NCBI GenBank assembly: GCA_943914355.1
Contig: CALUBS010000001.1
Location: forward strand, 1 to 64,000
Source: an uncultured Corynebacterium sp.
GTDB taxonomy: Bacteria > Actinomycetota > Actinomycetes > Mycobacteriales > Mycobacteriaceae
DNA length: 64,000 nt
Direction of reading: 5' to 3'
In this document: piece by piece, positions 46,387-56,023 of the stretch
Numbering within the stretch: position 1 is the stretch's first letter
Layout of the letters: every line of letters starts with the position of its first letter
Notes under the pieces: model-generated
What the model was told of the DNA's origin: nothing
The model's database searches: none
Seen by the model: the letters and a program-made list of their open reading frames with translations, nothing else
Made by a program: the position numbers and the translations under genes

Positions 46387-47473
46387 CGGCCCCTCCTATA
46401 TATTCGCGTTCGGTGCGGCCGGTGGGCCGGCACACCACTTCATAGTTGATGGTGCCCACGGCATCAGCAAGCTCGGTGGCAGACATGCCACCCTGTCCAA
46501 AGATGGTCACCTCATCACCGGGCGCAATGCCGTGCGGGTTTTCTCCTAGATCCACCACTATTTGGTCCATGCACACCCGGCCTACCTGGGGATAGAGCCG
46601 CCCGCCGATGCCCACCTGAAGGTGGCCCTGGTACGCGCGCGGCAGGCCATCGGCATAACCACAATCCACCGTGGCCAGGAAACCTGGCTTATCCGCGCTC
46701 CAGGTCCGCCCGTAGCTGGTGGCCTCATCCTTATCGATTGGCTTGACCCCGAAGACATTCCCGGACCAGGTCATTGCCGGGCGCAGGCCATGGTCCCGCC
46801 CAGCGATGGGCTCGAGCCCGTAGCAGGCGATACCAACCCGCACCTGCTCAAAGTGCGCCGATGGGCGCGAGAGCGTGGCCGGCGAATTAGCCAAATGATT
46901 GACCGGACACTCCAGACCCGCCGCGCGCGCCGCATCCAGGGCGCGCCGAAACTCTTCTTCCTGGGTGTCATTATGCGCATTATCCGGATCATCCGCGCAG
47001 GCAAAGTGGGACATGAGGCCCAGCACGGTGATATGCGGGGCATCCCGCAGCAGCGCAAAGACCTCAGCCCAGTCCGCCTTATCCACCCCGGAGCGGTGCA
47101 TTCCGGTTTCAACCTTGATATAGACCTCGGCGGGAATCTCTGCTTCTACCAGCTTCTGCGCCTGCGCCGGGGAATTGACCGCAATCTGGATGCCAGAGGC
47201 CAGGGCCTCTTCAAGCACCTGATCCGACTGCCAGATCCATGCCGCAATGGGCGAATCGACCCCCATGCGCCGCAGCTGCACTGCTTCTGTCAGCGTGGCG
47301 ACGCCAAAGGAATCCGCCCCCGCTTCCAGCATCACGGGCACGACCTTTTCTACGCCATGCCTGTAAGCATCCGCCTTCACCACGCACATCAGCTTGACGT
47401 CTGGGCCGATCTTCTCCTTAATCAGCCGCACATTATGCGCGATGGCAGCAAGGTCAATTGTGGTTTTCAGCAT
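46376..47473 (-). CDS. alr: alanine racemase
   Basis: This PLP enzyme makes D-alanine for peptidoglycan. The 365-residue product has the PLP-lysine motif VVKADAYRHG (about 32-41), the barrel segment VETGMHRSGV and the C-terminal catalytic region VGRVCMDQIVVDLG. It is directly upstream of tsaE, as in many actinobacteria. Confidence 0.95.
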   Translation of the reverse strand: MLKTTIDLAAIAHNVRLIKEKIGPDVKLMCVVKADAYRHGVEKVVPVMLEAGADSFGVATLTEAVQLRRMGVDSPIAAWIWQSDQVLEEALASGIQIAVNSPAQAQKLVEAEIPAEVYIKVETGMHRSGVDKADWAEVFALLRDAPHITVLGLMSHFACADDPDNAHNDTQEEEFRRALDAARAAGLECPVNHLANSPATLSRPSAHFEQVRVGIACYGLEPIAGRDHGLRPAMTWSGNVFGVKPIDKDEATSYGRTWSADKPGFLATVDCGYADGLPRAYQGHLQVGIGGRLYPQVGRVCMDQIVVDLGENPHGIAPGDEVTIFGQGGMSATELADAVGTINYEVVCRPTGRTEREYIGGADAQ

Positions 47474-47528
47474 GCCACTATTGTGCCACTTTCCACCCGC
47501 GCGCTGAATTTACTGCAGATATGCACAA

Positions 47529-47559
47529 GACCCCTCTCCCACCTGTGCAAAAAGGACGA
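47529..47559 (-). terminator. hairpin after glmS
   Basis: GACCCCT and AGGGGTC arms enclose a loop of about 17 bases just beyond the glmS stop and before alr. The tail on the minus strand is weak (CTTGTG), and the loop carries the T-run, so efficiency is uncertain. Confidence 0.5.
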
Positions 47560-47584
47560 GAAAGGGGTCAAAACCGCCGGAAGA

Positions 47585-49456
47585 TTATTCCACGGTCACG
47601 GACTTGGCCAGGTTGCGCGGCTGGTCAACGTCATAGCCCTTGGACTTTGCCACGTGCGCGGCAAAGATCTGCAGGGGCACCGTAGCAAGGAGCGGCTGCA
47701 TCAACGTCGGCGCCTTTGGCACGCGGATGACGTGGTTAGCGTAATCCTCTACCGCGGTATCGCCTTCTTCTGCGATCACGATGGTAATGGCACCGCGGGC
47801 GCGGATTTCCTGGATATTGGATACCACCTTGGAATGCAGCGAATCGCGCCCGCGCGGGGACGGCACGATGACGAAGACCGGCTGGCCCTCCTCAATCAGC
47901 GCGATCGGGCCGTGCTTGAGCTCGCCTGCGGCAAAGCCTTCTGCGTGCAGGTAGGCGATCTCCTTAAGCTTCAGCGCGCCTTCGAGGGCAACCGGGAAGC
48001 CTACGTGGCGGCCTAGGAAGAGCACGGATTCCGCATCCTTCATGGAGTTGGCCAGGCCGGCTACCTGCTGCTCTTCATCGATGACGCTTTGTACCTTATC
48101 CGGCATATTGCGCAGCTCAGCCAGAACTCCCTGAATCTCATCGGAGAACATATTGCCGCGCAGCTGTGCCAGGTACAGGCCCAGCAGGTAGGTCGCGGTA
48201 ATCTGCGCCAAGAAAGCCTTGGTGGAGGCCACCGCGATTTCGGGACCCGCGTGGGTGTAGAGCGCCGCATCGGATTCGCGCGGAATGGACGAGCCCTGCG
48301 TATTGCAGATGGCGATGACCTTCGCGCCCTGCTGGCGGGCGTGGCGCACGGCCATCAAGGTGTCCATGGTCTCGCCGGACTGGGACAAGGCCACGACCAA
48401 GGTCTTCTCGTTGACGATCGGATCGCGGTAGCGGAACTCGTGGGCGAGCTCGACCTCGGTGGGAATGCGGCACCAGTGCTCGATGGCGTACCGCGCCACA
48501 TGGCCGGCATAGGCCGCCGTGCCGCAGGCGATCACGATGATCTTATCGATGGACTTCAAGACCGACTCATCGATGCGCAAGTCATCCAAGGTCAGCTGGC
48601 CCTGCTCATCAAAGCGGCCGAGCAAGGTATCGCGCACGGCGGCAGGCTGATCGTGGATTTCCTTTTCCATGAAGGAATCAAAGCCGCCCTTTTCAGCGGC
48701 AGCCGCGTCCCACTTGATCTCAAAGGACTTGCCTTCGGTGGGGTTGCCGTCGTAGTCAGTAATGACGACATCGTCAGCAGTGATGGTGACCACCTGGTCA
48801 TTGTCCATTTCCACTGCGGACTTGGTGTAGTCAATAAAGCCCGATACGTCAGAGCCCAAGAAGTTTTCACCCTCGCCCAAGCCGATGACCAAGGGCGAAT
48901 CGCGGCGGGCAGCAACGATGCGATCCGGCTGGTCAGCGTGAATAGCCAGCAGGGTAAACGCGCCGTCGAGGCGCTTGGCGGTCAGCTGCATTGCCTTGGT
49001 GAGATCCCCTGCGGCATCGTTGTGGAAAACATCGCCGAGCAACGCAGCGGCAACTTCAGTATCGGTTTCAGAAACGAAGTTGTAGCCCTTGTTCAAGAGC
49101 TCAGTCCGCAGCTCCGCGAAGTTTTCGATGATGCCGTTGTGCACCACGGCCAGCTTGCCACCGTCAACGACGTGCGGGTGTGCATTGAGATCGGTCGGAC
49201 CACCGTGGGTGGCCCAACGGGTGTGCCCGATTCCCAACACGGAATCCTTCAGCGGACGAGCTGCGATCTCATCATCCAAGGCTGCAACCTTGCCCGCCTT
49301 CTTCCGCCAGCTAATCTCCCCATCGGCGTACATCGCCACACCAGCGGAGTCATAGCCGCGGTATTCCAGTCTGTGCAGACCTTCCACGACTACATCCAGA
49401 GCGAAGTATTCGCGGTCACCGCTAGCGTGACCAACATATCCAACAATTCCACACAT
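47585..49456 (-). CDS. glmS: glutamine-fructose-6-phosphate aminotransferase
   Basis: This enzyme makes glucosamine-6-phosphate, the entry to cell-wall amino sugars. The 623-residue product has an N-terminal glutaminase domain beginning MCGIVGYVG with Cys2 as nucleophile, the motif GHTRWATHG, and two SIS domains with CGTAAYAG and ALSQSGETMDT, ending PRNLAKSVTVE. The in-frame ATG ten codons upstream would block N-terminal processing, so it is rejected. Confidence 0.96.
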   Translation of the reverse strand: MCGIVGYVGHASGDREYFALDVVVEGLHRLEYRGYDSAGVAMYADGEISWRKKAGKVAALDDEIAARPLKDSVLGIGHTRWATHGGPTDLNAHPHVVDGGKLAVVHNGIIENFAELRTELLNKGYNFVSETDTEVAAALLGDVFHNDAAGDLTKAMQLTAKRLDGAFTLLAIHADQPDRIVAARRDSPLVIGLGEGENFLGSDVSGFIDYTKSAVEMDNDQVVTITADDVVITDYDGNPTEGKSFEIKWDAAAAEKGGFDSFMEKEIHDQPAAVRDTLLGRFDEQGQLTLDDLRIDESVLKSIDKIIVIACGTAAYAGHVARYAIEHWCRIPTEVELAHEFRYRDPIVNEKTLVVALSQSGETMDTLMAVRHARQQGAKVIAICNTQGSSIPRESDAALYTHAGPEIAVASTKAFLAQITATYLLGLYLAQLRGNMFSDEIQGVLAELRNMPDKVQSVIDEEQQVAGLANSMKDAESVLFLGRHVGFPVALEGALKLKEIAYLHAEGFAAGELKHGPIALIEEGQPVFVIVPSPRGRDSLHSKVVSNIQEIRARGAITIVIAEEGDTAVEDYANHVIRVPKAPTLMQPLLATVPLQIFAAHVAKSKGYDVDQPRNLAKSVTVE

Positions 49457-49681
49457 AAAAAGGAATCCTACCTCATTGGTCAACACGAACCGGGGGTTGG
49501 ACTAGGGCCTGTTATTTATGGCCGCATACTAATTCAGGCCTTTTATAGTTACTGAAAACTGGCCTGCCCACCGCTAATTTTCGCGCCCTCGGTGAGTACC
49601 CCTCCAGCGCTGCAGCTGACCGGGAACGCAGGAGGAGAGGGAGGCATCGGCAAGCAGCCGCGCCCCTTCCCCACCAGGCTC
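49457..49681. promoter_or_regulatory. glmS upstream region
   Basis: On the minus strand ACTATAAAAGG could be the -10 region of glmS, followed in the leader by a GGCCTG/CAGGCC inverted repeat (49505-49540). One exact copy of the dispersed motif GGCATCGGCAAGC lies in non-coding sequence at 49643-49655. Nothing resembling a glmS ribozyme was seen. Confidence 0.45.
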
Positions 49682-52486
49682 CTAACGAGTGGCGCGCTCC
49701 AGCATCTCCAGGACGTGGTGGTAATCCTCGCCGGTGGCGCGGGTCATGCCCAGCTCACACGTGCGGTTGGTCGAAGCATGATACTGCGCGCCCAGCTCCG
49801 TGACCTGGGCTGCCTCGGCGCGGGTAGCGGACTCCGTAAGCTCTGGGTGGAGCATACCGCGGTCGCCGGCATAACCACAGCAATTCCAGGCCGTGGGGAT
49901 GTGCACCTCCGTGGCTGCGGCGCGGGCGACCTTTTCAACATCGCCCATCATGCCGAGCTGAAACGCCGAACAGGTCGGGTGAATCGTCATAGACTCCACC
50001 GGCTGAGTGGTCTCGAGGCGCGGCAGCAGCGTATCGGCGGTAAAGCTCAGCGCATCGATGACGGTAATGCCGATGGATTCCAGTATCTCCTGGAAGCCCG
50101 CGGTACAGCTGGACGCGTCCACGATCACGGGCAGGCGGGCGTTATCTGTGGCCTCCATAATGCTCTCGCGCACGCGCTGCTCCATGATGTCGTGGCCCTT
50201 GCGCATGCCCTTTGAGGACCATGGCGTTCCGCAGCAGAGCTTTTCGATGCCCTTGGGAACCTCCAGCGCGATCCCCGCCCGCTCCAAGACGGTAATGAAG
50301 GCCTCCGTGGCACCCATGCCCTCGCCTTGTGAGGCGAACATGGAGTTTACGCAGGCTGGAAGATAGATTCCCTCGGTCTCTGCATAGCGATCTCCCACGC
50401 GCCCGGCCAGGCGCTCGCGGGACTTGCCGCCCTTTCCTAACTCCGGCTGGTATCCCGGCACGGTATCGGGGCCGATGAGCGAGCGGGCCACATCGGTGAC
50501 CGTCGTGACCAGCTGCGCCGGCAACATGTGCGCGCCGGTAAGCGCCGTTGCGGCACCACGGCTGGTGACCTGCCAATTCTTGGCGGCAGTAGACCAGACC
50601 TTTTCTTCTGCGGCCCCAGCATTCTCGTGGCGCAACTTCTTGATGAATTTACCGGTATCAATGCCCACCGGGCAGGCGGTTAAACACATAGAATCCACGG
50701 CGCACGTATCGATGCCCATGTATTCATAGGCCTCATCGAGTTCTGAAACCAAGTGCGTATCGCCACTTTCCTGCGCCCGCTGGCGGGCACGGCGCACCAC
50801 GATGCGCTGGCGTGGGGTCAAGGTGAGGTCCCTCGACGGGCAGACCGGCTCGCAATAGCCGCACTCAACGCACGGGTCGATTTCTTCTTCCACCGTGGGG
50901 TTGAGCTTGATATTTGTAATGTGTGCATCAGGGTCATCGTCCAAGATGACACCAGGGTTCATGGTCCCGGCTGGATCGCAGGCGCGCTTGAGCAGCTGCA
51001 TGACCTCGTAAAGCTCATCGCCGTACTGGCGGCGCACATACGGGGCCATGGCACGGCCGGTGCCGTGTTCAGCCTTGAGGTTTTCCTCTGCCGACAGCAC
51101 CAAGTCCACCATTTCCTCATTGAAGTTGTTGTACCGGCCAATGGCGCTATCGCCTTCGAAGCGGTCCGTTAAAAGGAAATGGATATTGCCGTCTTTCGCG
51201 TGGCCGAAAATGACTGCATCGTCGTAAGAATAGCGGGTAAAAAGCTCCTGCAAGGAGGAACAGGTATCGGCCAAATCGCCCACCGGCACCACAACGTCTT
51301 CCAAAAGCGCGGTGGTTCCCGAGGGCCTCGCTTCTGCCACCTGGGCATACAGGCCCTTGCGGAAGTTCCACGCGGCGGTGCGGGTGGGAATATCGGCAGA
51401 AAACTCCGCCGGTGATTGCAGGTCTAATTCGCGCAATAGGGACGAGCCCTTGTTTTCTTTTTCCCGCAGCTCTTCTTTGTCATCGGATTGGTACTCGATA
51501 AGCAGCGCGGCCTGTGAATCCACATCGAAGCCGGTAATGGCCTGTGGGACCTTATCGAATCCTTGACCCACGCGAATGGAGGCAGAATCCATTAGCTCTA
51601 GGGTGGCGGCACCGGTATCCACGAGCGCGGGCAACGCCTTCGTAGCGGCGGAAAGATTATTAAAGACCGCCACGGTAGTCGTCGTGAGGGAAGAGATGTG
51701 CACGGTACGAAAGACCGCTTCCGCGATAAACGCGAGCGTTCCTTCGGACCCCACCAACAGGTGCTCAAAAAGCTTGACTGGGCTGTCAAAGTCCAGGAAG
51801 GAATTAAGCCCGTAGCCCATCGTATTTTTCAGCTGGAAGTGGCGGCGGATGATTTCTACTGATTCCTGGTTATCGCGCACGCGGCGCTGCAGGCGGGTCA
51901 GCGTATCCACCAGCTCGGGTTCTTGCGCCTGGAATTGCCGGTCCGCATCCGCGTCCGCAGTATTGATCACCGTGCCAGAAGGCAAGACAAAGGTCAGCGA
52001 TTCCAAGGTGTTATAGGTATTGAACTCGGTGCCGCAGGCCATGCCGGAGGAATTATTCGCCACCACGCCGCCGATGGTGCAGGCCGCTTCGCTGGCCGGG
52101 TCTGGGCCGAGCTTGCGGTTGCGCAGCCCCAAACGCGCATTGACCTGGCGCACGGTTGCCCCTGGCTGCACGCGCACCCGCTTGCCGTCATCGAGGACTT
52201 CTATGCCCCGGAAATGCTTGCGCACATCCACCAGGTAGCCCTCGCCGGAGGCCTGGCCGGCCAAGGAGGTGCCGCCCGAGCGCAAGGTCACCGGAATACC
52301 TTGCTGCCGCCCCGCTTTGAATATGGCGGCCACGTGTTCTGCCGAGCGCGCTTCAATCACGGCCTTCGGGGTGTAGAGGTAGTGCGAGGCATCGGAAGCA
52401 TAGGCCACCCGGTCGATGATGCCGGTCTTTACCTTCGGCCCATCCTGCGGAAATAATTGGTCGATCTTAAGGGTGCCGGTAGTCAT
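49682..52486 (-). CDS. FAD-linked dehydrogenase fused to Fe-S/CCG domains (D-lactate or D-2-hydroxyglutarate dehydrogenase type)
   Basis: A 934-residue fusion protein. It has an FAD-binding PCMH domain (about 40-270, RSGGTSLAGQ), an FAD-oxidase C-terminal domain with HAKDGNIHF (about 445), two ferredoxin cysteine clusters (CVECGYCEPVCPS; CAVDSMCLTACP) and two CCG (GlpC-like) motifs (CCGTPWSSKG; NCCGYAGDRG). This YdiJ/Dld-II layout oxidises a D-2-hydroxy acid and passes electrons to quinone at the membrane. Substrate choice cannot be made from sequence alone. I start at MTTGTLKI, with an AGG tract upstream. Confidence 0.88.
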   Translation of the reverse strand: MTTGTLKIDQLFPQDGPKVKTGIIDRVAYASDASHYLYTPKAVIEARSAEHVAAIFKAGRQQGIPVTLRSGGTSLAGQASGEGYLVDVRKHFRGIEVLDDGKRVRVQPGATVRQVNARLGLRNRKLGPDPASEAACTIGGVVANNSSGMACGTEFNTYNTLESLTFVLPSGTVINTADADADRQFQAQEPELVDTLTRLQRRVRDNQESVEIIRRHFQLKNTMGYGLNSFLDFDSPVKLFEHLLVGSEGTLAFIAEAVFRTVHISSLTTTTVAVFNNLSAATKALPALVDTGAATLELMDSASIRVGQGFDKVPQAITGFDVDSQAALLIEYQSDDKEELREKENKGSSLLRELDLQSPAEFSADIPTRTAAWNFRKGLYAQVAEARPSGTTALLEDVVVPVGDLADTCSSLQELFTRYSYDDAVIFGHAKDGNIHFLLTDRFEGDSAIGRYNNFNEEMVDLVLSAEENLKAEHGTGRAMAPYVRRQYGDELYEVMQLLKRACDPAGTMNPGVILDDDPDAHITNIKLNPTVEEEIDPCVECGYCEPVCPSRDLTLTPRQRIVVRRARQRAQESGDTHLVSELDEAYEYMGIDTCAVDSMCLTACPVGIDTGKFIKKLRHENAGAAEEKVWSTAAKNWQVTSRGAATALTGAHMLPAQLVTTVTDVARSLIGPDTVPGYQPELGKGGKSRERLAGRVGDRYAETEGIYLPACVNSMFASQGEGMGATEAFITVLERAGIALEVPKGIEKLCCGTPWSSKGMRKGHDIMEQRVRESIMEATDNARLPVIVDASSCTAGFQEILESIGITVIDALSFTADTLLPRLETTQPVESMTIHPTCSAFQLGMMGDVEKVARAAATEVHIPTAWNCCGYAGDRGMLHPELTESATRAEAAQVTELGAQYHASTNRTCELGMTRATGEDYHHVLEMLERATR

Positions 52487-52675
52487 ATGCGGCGACCTGC
52501 CTTCCCAGAGAAGCATAGAGAATGTTACCTAGTGCACATTTTCGCCTCGTTTCTCGACAGCGCGCAAGTAAGGCAACCCATATAACTTCGGCGCCGCGCA
52601 CCCCTTTTGGCCTCCGCGATTCCCCCGCATGTGCCACTCGCCACCCCTTGCCACCAGCACGGGGTGATCTTCATC

Positions 52676-52681
52676 TATCCT
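52676..52681 (+). promoter_or_regulatory. -10 element of a probable leaderless transcript
   Basis: TATCCT ends seven bases before the GTG of the hydrolase-fold gene, with no Shine-Dalgarno sequence, the geometry of actinobacterial leaderless promoters. Confidence 0.45.
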
Positions 52682-52688
52682 AGAATGC

Positions 52689-53522
52689 GTGTCTGCGAAT
52701 TTGAATCAACACTTAGGAACGTTATCGAAGCGTGGCCGCAACCGCGTGCTGGTTGGCGACCTCGATTATGCGGGTATTACCGGCAAGGTTTATACCCCTG
52801 CAGAAGGCCAAGGCCTGCCCGCCGTCGCCTTTGGCCACGATTGGATGCACAAAATCAAGGATTACCACGCCACGCTGCGCCACCTCGCCAGCTGGGGCAT
52901 CGTCGTGGTCGCCCCCAATTCTGAGACCGGCATGTTCCCCGATCACCGCAACCTGTCTGCAGACATGGAATCTGCGTTGCAGATCGCCGCTGGGGTAAAG
53001 CTCGGAACCGGCAATATCACCGTATCGCCGGGCAAGCTCGGCATGATCGGCCACGGCATGGGCGGCGGCACCGCGGTTTTGAGCGCGGTTGATAACCCGA
53101 AGGTCAAGGCCGTCGCCGCAATTTACCCCGCCGTGACCGCCCCGTCCGCCGTCGAGGCCGCCCGCAGCCTCGATACGCCGGGCTTGGTCATTGGCTCTGG
53201 GCGCGATGATATTTTCAATGCCGGAAACCCCGCCAAGCTGGCCTATAACTGGCGCGGCCAGGTGGCCTACCGGGCCATCGATAAGGGCACGCAGGCCGGC
53301 TTTAGCGAAGATCGCTTCCGCAAATTGGCCATCGGTTCCGGCGCCTTCCAATCCGGCCCCACCGAAATCGCCCGCGGTCTCGTCACCGGCTTCTTGCTTT
53401 CCACCCTTGCCGGCGAGTCCGCCTATGACGGCTTTGCGGATCCTGAGGCGAGCGCAAAGAAGGTTGAAAGCTTGACCGGTGACGACCTGGCCGAGCGCGC
53501 CGGCGTTGCCCGCGATGACTAA
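52689..53522 (+). CDS. alpha/beta-hydrolase-fold protein lacking the catalytic serine
   Basis: The 277-residue product resembles cutinase/PET-hydrolase-like or chlorophyllase-type hydrolases: PAVAFGHDWMHK, then HLASWGIVVVAPNSE, and the elbow GMIGHGMGGGTAV. The elbow has glycine where the nucleophilic serine should be (GHSMGG in active relatives). The usual histidine region (here DKGTQAGFSED) shows no histidine either. It is thus probably a pseudoenzyme with a binding or regulatory role. No signal peptide is seen. Confidence 0.75.
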   Translation: MSANLNQHLGTLSKRGRNRVLVGDLDYAGITGKVYTPAEGQGLPAVAFGHDWMHKIKDYHATLRHLASWGIVVVAPNSETGMFPDHRNLSADMESALQIAAGVKLGTGNITVSPGKLGMIGHGMGGGTAVLSAVDNPKVKAVAAIYPAVTAPSAVEAARSLDTPGLVIGSGRDDIFNAGNPAKLAYNWRGQVAYRAIDKGTQAGFSEDRFRKLAIGSGAFQSGPTEIARGLVTGFLLSTLAGESAYDGFADPEASAKKVESLTGDDLAERAGVARDD

Positions 53523-53544
53523 AAGCTAACTCGCTGAACTAGGC

Positions 53545-53823
53545 CTATCCACGTCGCAGCACAGATTTCACCTGCCCCGATGCGTTATTGACACGCGTTG
53601 GGGCAGCACCATTTCGGCGCCACGTTCCAGCAGCTGCTTGCCGATGCCCCACCGCATCACCGTCCCTTCCCCCACGCTGCTCATTTTTGGCCTGCTGCAC
53701 GGCCTTGGCCGTGGACTTTTCTAGCTCGTCTTGGGCCTTAGCCAGGCTTTTTTCAAATTCCAGCATGCGGCGAGCAGTGCGCTCGCGAAACCCCTGCGCG
53801 AATTCTGCAAAATCGTTATTCAT
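53545..53823 (-). CDS. small helical protein, third gene of the EspC-like operon
   Basis: The 92-residue product begins [21 protein letters not shown], given in part as [17 protein letters not shown]. Residues 5-50 form a long amphipathic, coiled-coil-like helix rich in Lys/Glu/Ala, and the rest is basic and disordered. The ATG overlaps the stop of the Pro-Glu-rich gene (TAATG), so coupled synthesis is likely. No family is recognised. The 3' part holds one copy of the dispersed 13-base motif, read in a different frame from other copies. Confidence 0.6.
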   Translation of the reverse strand: MNNDFAEFAQGFRERTARRMLEFEKSLAKAQDELEKSTAKAVQQAKNEQRGGRDGDAVGHRQAAAGTWRRNGAAPTRVNNASGQVKSVLRRG

Positions 53824-55613
53824 TACCACTGCCCTGCCTTTCGTGCAGTCACGGATGGTTCATCTGAGCTTGGCTCTGGTGCAGGCTCAGGGGCTGGGGC
53901 TGGTGCCGGGGCCTGTGGCTGTGCAGGTTCCGGTGCCGGTGCTGGTGCAGGCTCAGGTTGAGGCTGCGGCTCTGGCGCAGGTGCTCCAGCTCCAGCGGCT
54001 TCCGCTGCCTGTAGGTGCTGCACCTTTTCTGGAGGCGGGGTCGGTTCTTCCACCTGAGAAAGCTCCGGAGGCGGCTCAATTGTTCCGTCTTCCGGGCACG
54101 GTTCAGGCGCGGGTTCGGGCTGCGGCTCAGGTTCTGGGCACGGCTCCGGTTCCGGTTCCGGTTCTGGTTCTGGTTCAGGACAAGGTTCTGGTTCAGGCTC
54201 CGGTGCGGGCTCGGGTTCCGGTTCAGGCGCAGGTTCCGGTTCCGGTTCCGGCTCTGGGCAATCTGCATCGGCGATATTTTCCAGGCACTCCGCAGCGCCT
54301 TCAATGATGAGACCTACGCCCACCAAAGCGATTCCTGCACCAACGATTCCCAAGCTGCCACTGCAGGAGGACTCGATGTCACAGGCCGCATCATCTTCCA
54401 CGGCAGCCGGTGTTGTTGGTTCTTCTTCGCATTCAGAATCTTCCGGCTCAGGCTCAGGGACTGCGTCCTGTTCTGGCTGCGGTGCGGGGTGTTCCTGTTG
54501 TTCTGGTGGGCAGTCTTGTGGTTTGGGTTCCGGCTCAGGATCCGGATCCGCGTGCGCCGGGGTGGTCGTGGACTCGTTCTGTCGAGACGGCTCGTTTACG
54601 AAACCGCGGCACTGTTGGCACTGGCACCCGGAAGGGTGCTGCTCAGGTGAGGATTCAGGAGCCGGCTTCGGAGTCGGTCCTGGTTTTGGCTCCGGTTGCG
54701 GCTCGGGAGCTGGTTTCGGCTCGGGTGCGGATTGTGGTTGCGGTGCCGGCTTCGGTTCTGGCTTCGGGTCTGGCCTTGGCTCCGGGGTCGGCTCTGGCAT
54801 CGGTTCCGGCTTGGGCGGGCACTCAGCGGTAGATGCGGGTTGCGTCGGCTGCGCTGGCTGTGGCGGGTTGGAAGTGGTGTCGCCCCCGCCATCGGGCATC
54901 GGACGCGTGGGAGCTGGCGTATCTGGGCACTTTTCCACTGGCGGTGGGCAGGAATCCTCCTCGGCCTCTGCCGGCTCGGGGCATTCCTCAGGAAGAGGCC
55001 GCTGACAGACACATTCGCAGCGGGATTCAAATTCGTCATAGCAGGATTCAATGGCATCATCGCGGTCCCGGCACGTGCTGGCGATGGAGTCATTGGTGTC
55101 ATCGATGATCTTCGCACCAATGGTAGAGACGATGGGAATAATGAACTTGGCCAGCGGGTGCCTGGTAGCCACCATGGACAAGATATTGAGCAGTGGGATT
55201 ACCGCAGAAATCAGCTCGGTGAGTGCGGTATCGGAGGTATCGACGACATCGGAAATAGCGCCCGAGCATTGCTTGGCAGAGTCAGTAAGCTGCTTTCCTT
55301 CATCGCGGTGGATATCAAAATCTTTTTGAATGCCGGTCAGGTGCTCGCGCAAGGTGCCATGGGCGACTTCGGAATCATCCGTGCGCAGAAAATCCGCAAA
55401 CCCCGTGCCGCCGCCGTGCGGGAGATTTCCTCCCACCGCGGAGATGGTGTGGCGCAGTATGTTTTGTGGGGCGATTCCATCTACCGCGCTGATGAGCTCA
55501 CTCAGAAGCCCCAATGGCATGCTGGGGCCGGAATAATGTCCCAGGCAGGCCAGTTGGAACTGCGAAATGGCGGCGGAATAATCCCCTAAAAGTGATTTAG
55601 TCAGCGTACTCAT
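53823..55613 (-). CDS. Pro-Glu-repeat, cysteine-rich protein with T7SS-like N-terminus
   Basis: A 596-residue protein I do not recognise. Residues 1-205 are helical with a hydrophobic stretch (about 131-170). Cysteines cluster at about 181-229, and CQCQQC lies at 330-335. A long Pro/Glu/Lys repeat region (about 211-400) is followed by a second hydrophobic, Gly-rich segment (about 419-438, [18 protein letters not shown]) and a [11 protein letters not shown] repeat tract to about 505. A Pro/Ala tail ends AGQW. About 20 cysteines suggest disulfides or metal binding outside the cytosol. It lies between an EspC-like gene and a small helical gene, joined to both by TAATG overlaps. A secreted or wall-spanning ESX substrate is my inference. 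Confidence 0.7.
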   Translation of the reverse strand: MSTLTKSLLGDYSAAISQFQLACLGHYSGPSMPLGLLSELISAVDGIAPQNILRHTISAVGGNLPHGGGTGFADFLRTDDSEVAHGTLREHLTGIQKDFDIHRDEGKQLTDSAKQCSGAISDVVDTSDTALTELISAVIPLLNILSMVATRHPLAKFIIPIVSTIGAKIIDDTNDSIASTCRDRDDAIESCYDEFESRCECVCQRPLPEECPEPAEAEEDSCPPPVEKCPDTPAPTRPMPDGGGDTTSNPPQPAQPTQPASTAECPPKPEPMPEPTPEPRPDPKPEPKPAPQPQSAPEPKPAPEPQPEPKPGPTPKPAPESSPEQHPSGCQCQQCRGFVNEPSRQNESTTTPAHADPDPEPEPKPQDCPPEQQEHPAPQPEQDAVPEPEPEDSECEEEPTTPAAVEDDAACDIESSCSGSLGIVGAGIALVGVGLIIEGAAECLENIADADCPEPEPEPEPAPEPEPEPAPEPEPEPCPEPEPEPEPEPEPCPEPEPQPEPAPEPCPEDGTIEPPPELSQVEEPTPPPEKVQHLQAAEAAGAGAPAPEPQPQPEPAPAPAPEPAQPQAPAPAPAPEPAPEPSSDEPSVTARKAGQW

Positions 55614-55927
55614 TAGTCCACTGCCTTTCCGCTTTCTCCTGCAAAGGAGCGGCTAAAGCCGGCATCGTACGTGGCGAATGCGCGCATCTGATCGTGCGCT
55701 GCCTGGCCCGTGGCAGAGATATTGTCTAAGCGCCACGTTCCATTGTCATGAATGCGCGCGAGGATGCTGCGTATGCGCTCCCCGTGGCCGGAAAAATTCC
55801 GCCCAGCCGCGGCAACGGGAAAGTCTGGAACATCGGCGCGGTGGGCTTGGCGCTGTTCATCGTTGGCGCTTATAGCTTGTTGTAGTGCTGACATCGCCTC
55901 TGCGGGGCGAAGAAAAACCTCAGACAT
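55613..55927 (-). CDS. EspC-like (DUF2580-type) small T7SS-associated protein
   Basis: The 104-residue helical protein ([20 protein letters not shown]) has the size and pattern of EspC/DUF2580 type VII targets: two helical halves around a turn with [19 protein letters not shown] (in part [12 protein letters not shown]), and a C-terminal YDAGFSRSF. No WXG is present at the turn. It leads a three-gene overlapping operon and has a 44-base upstream element shared with the WXG100 pair. Confidence 0.6.
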   Translation of the reverse strand: MSEVFLRPAEAMSALQQAISANDEQRQAHRADVPDFPVAAAGRNFSGHGERIRSILARIHDNGTWRLDNISATGQAAHDQMRAFATYDAGFSRSFAGESGKAVD

Positions 55928-55963
55928 CGGTATAAATCCCCAAATCCATATGCGGTAAGTGTG

Positions 55964-56007
55964 CTCACCTTCATTGGACTGGGGTTTATACCAAATGGTT
56001 CCCAGTA
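55964..56007 (-). promoter_or_regulatory. 44-bp element A upstream of the EspC-like operon
   Basis: On the minus strand this reads TACTGGGAACCAT, thirteen bases, CAGTCCAAT, then GGTGAG. The same blocks occur with identical spacing upstream of the WXG100 genes (61907-61950). It ends 36 bases before the EspC-like ATG. A GGGAAC block resembles ECF sigma-factor -35 elements, but the regulator is unknown. Confidence 0.75.
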
Positions 56008-56023
56008 CTTCTTATTTTCCTGC

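Noticed and set aside
49457..49560. glmS ribozyme in the glmS leader
   Set aside because: The leader is short, and I could not recognise the conserved ribozyme core; the class is typical of Firmicutes.
53900..54800. Repetitive GGTTCCGG / PEPEP-coding DNA as a CRISPR or satellite array
   Set aside because: The periodicity is in codon triplets within one long open frame encoding Pro-Glu repeats; there are no constant repeats with unique spacers.
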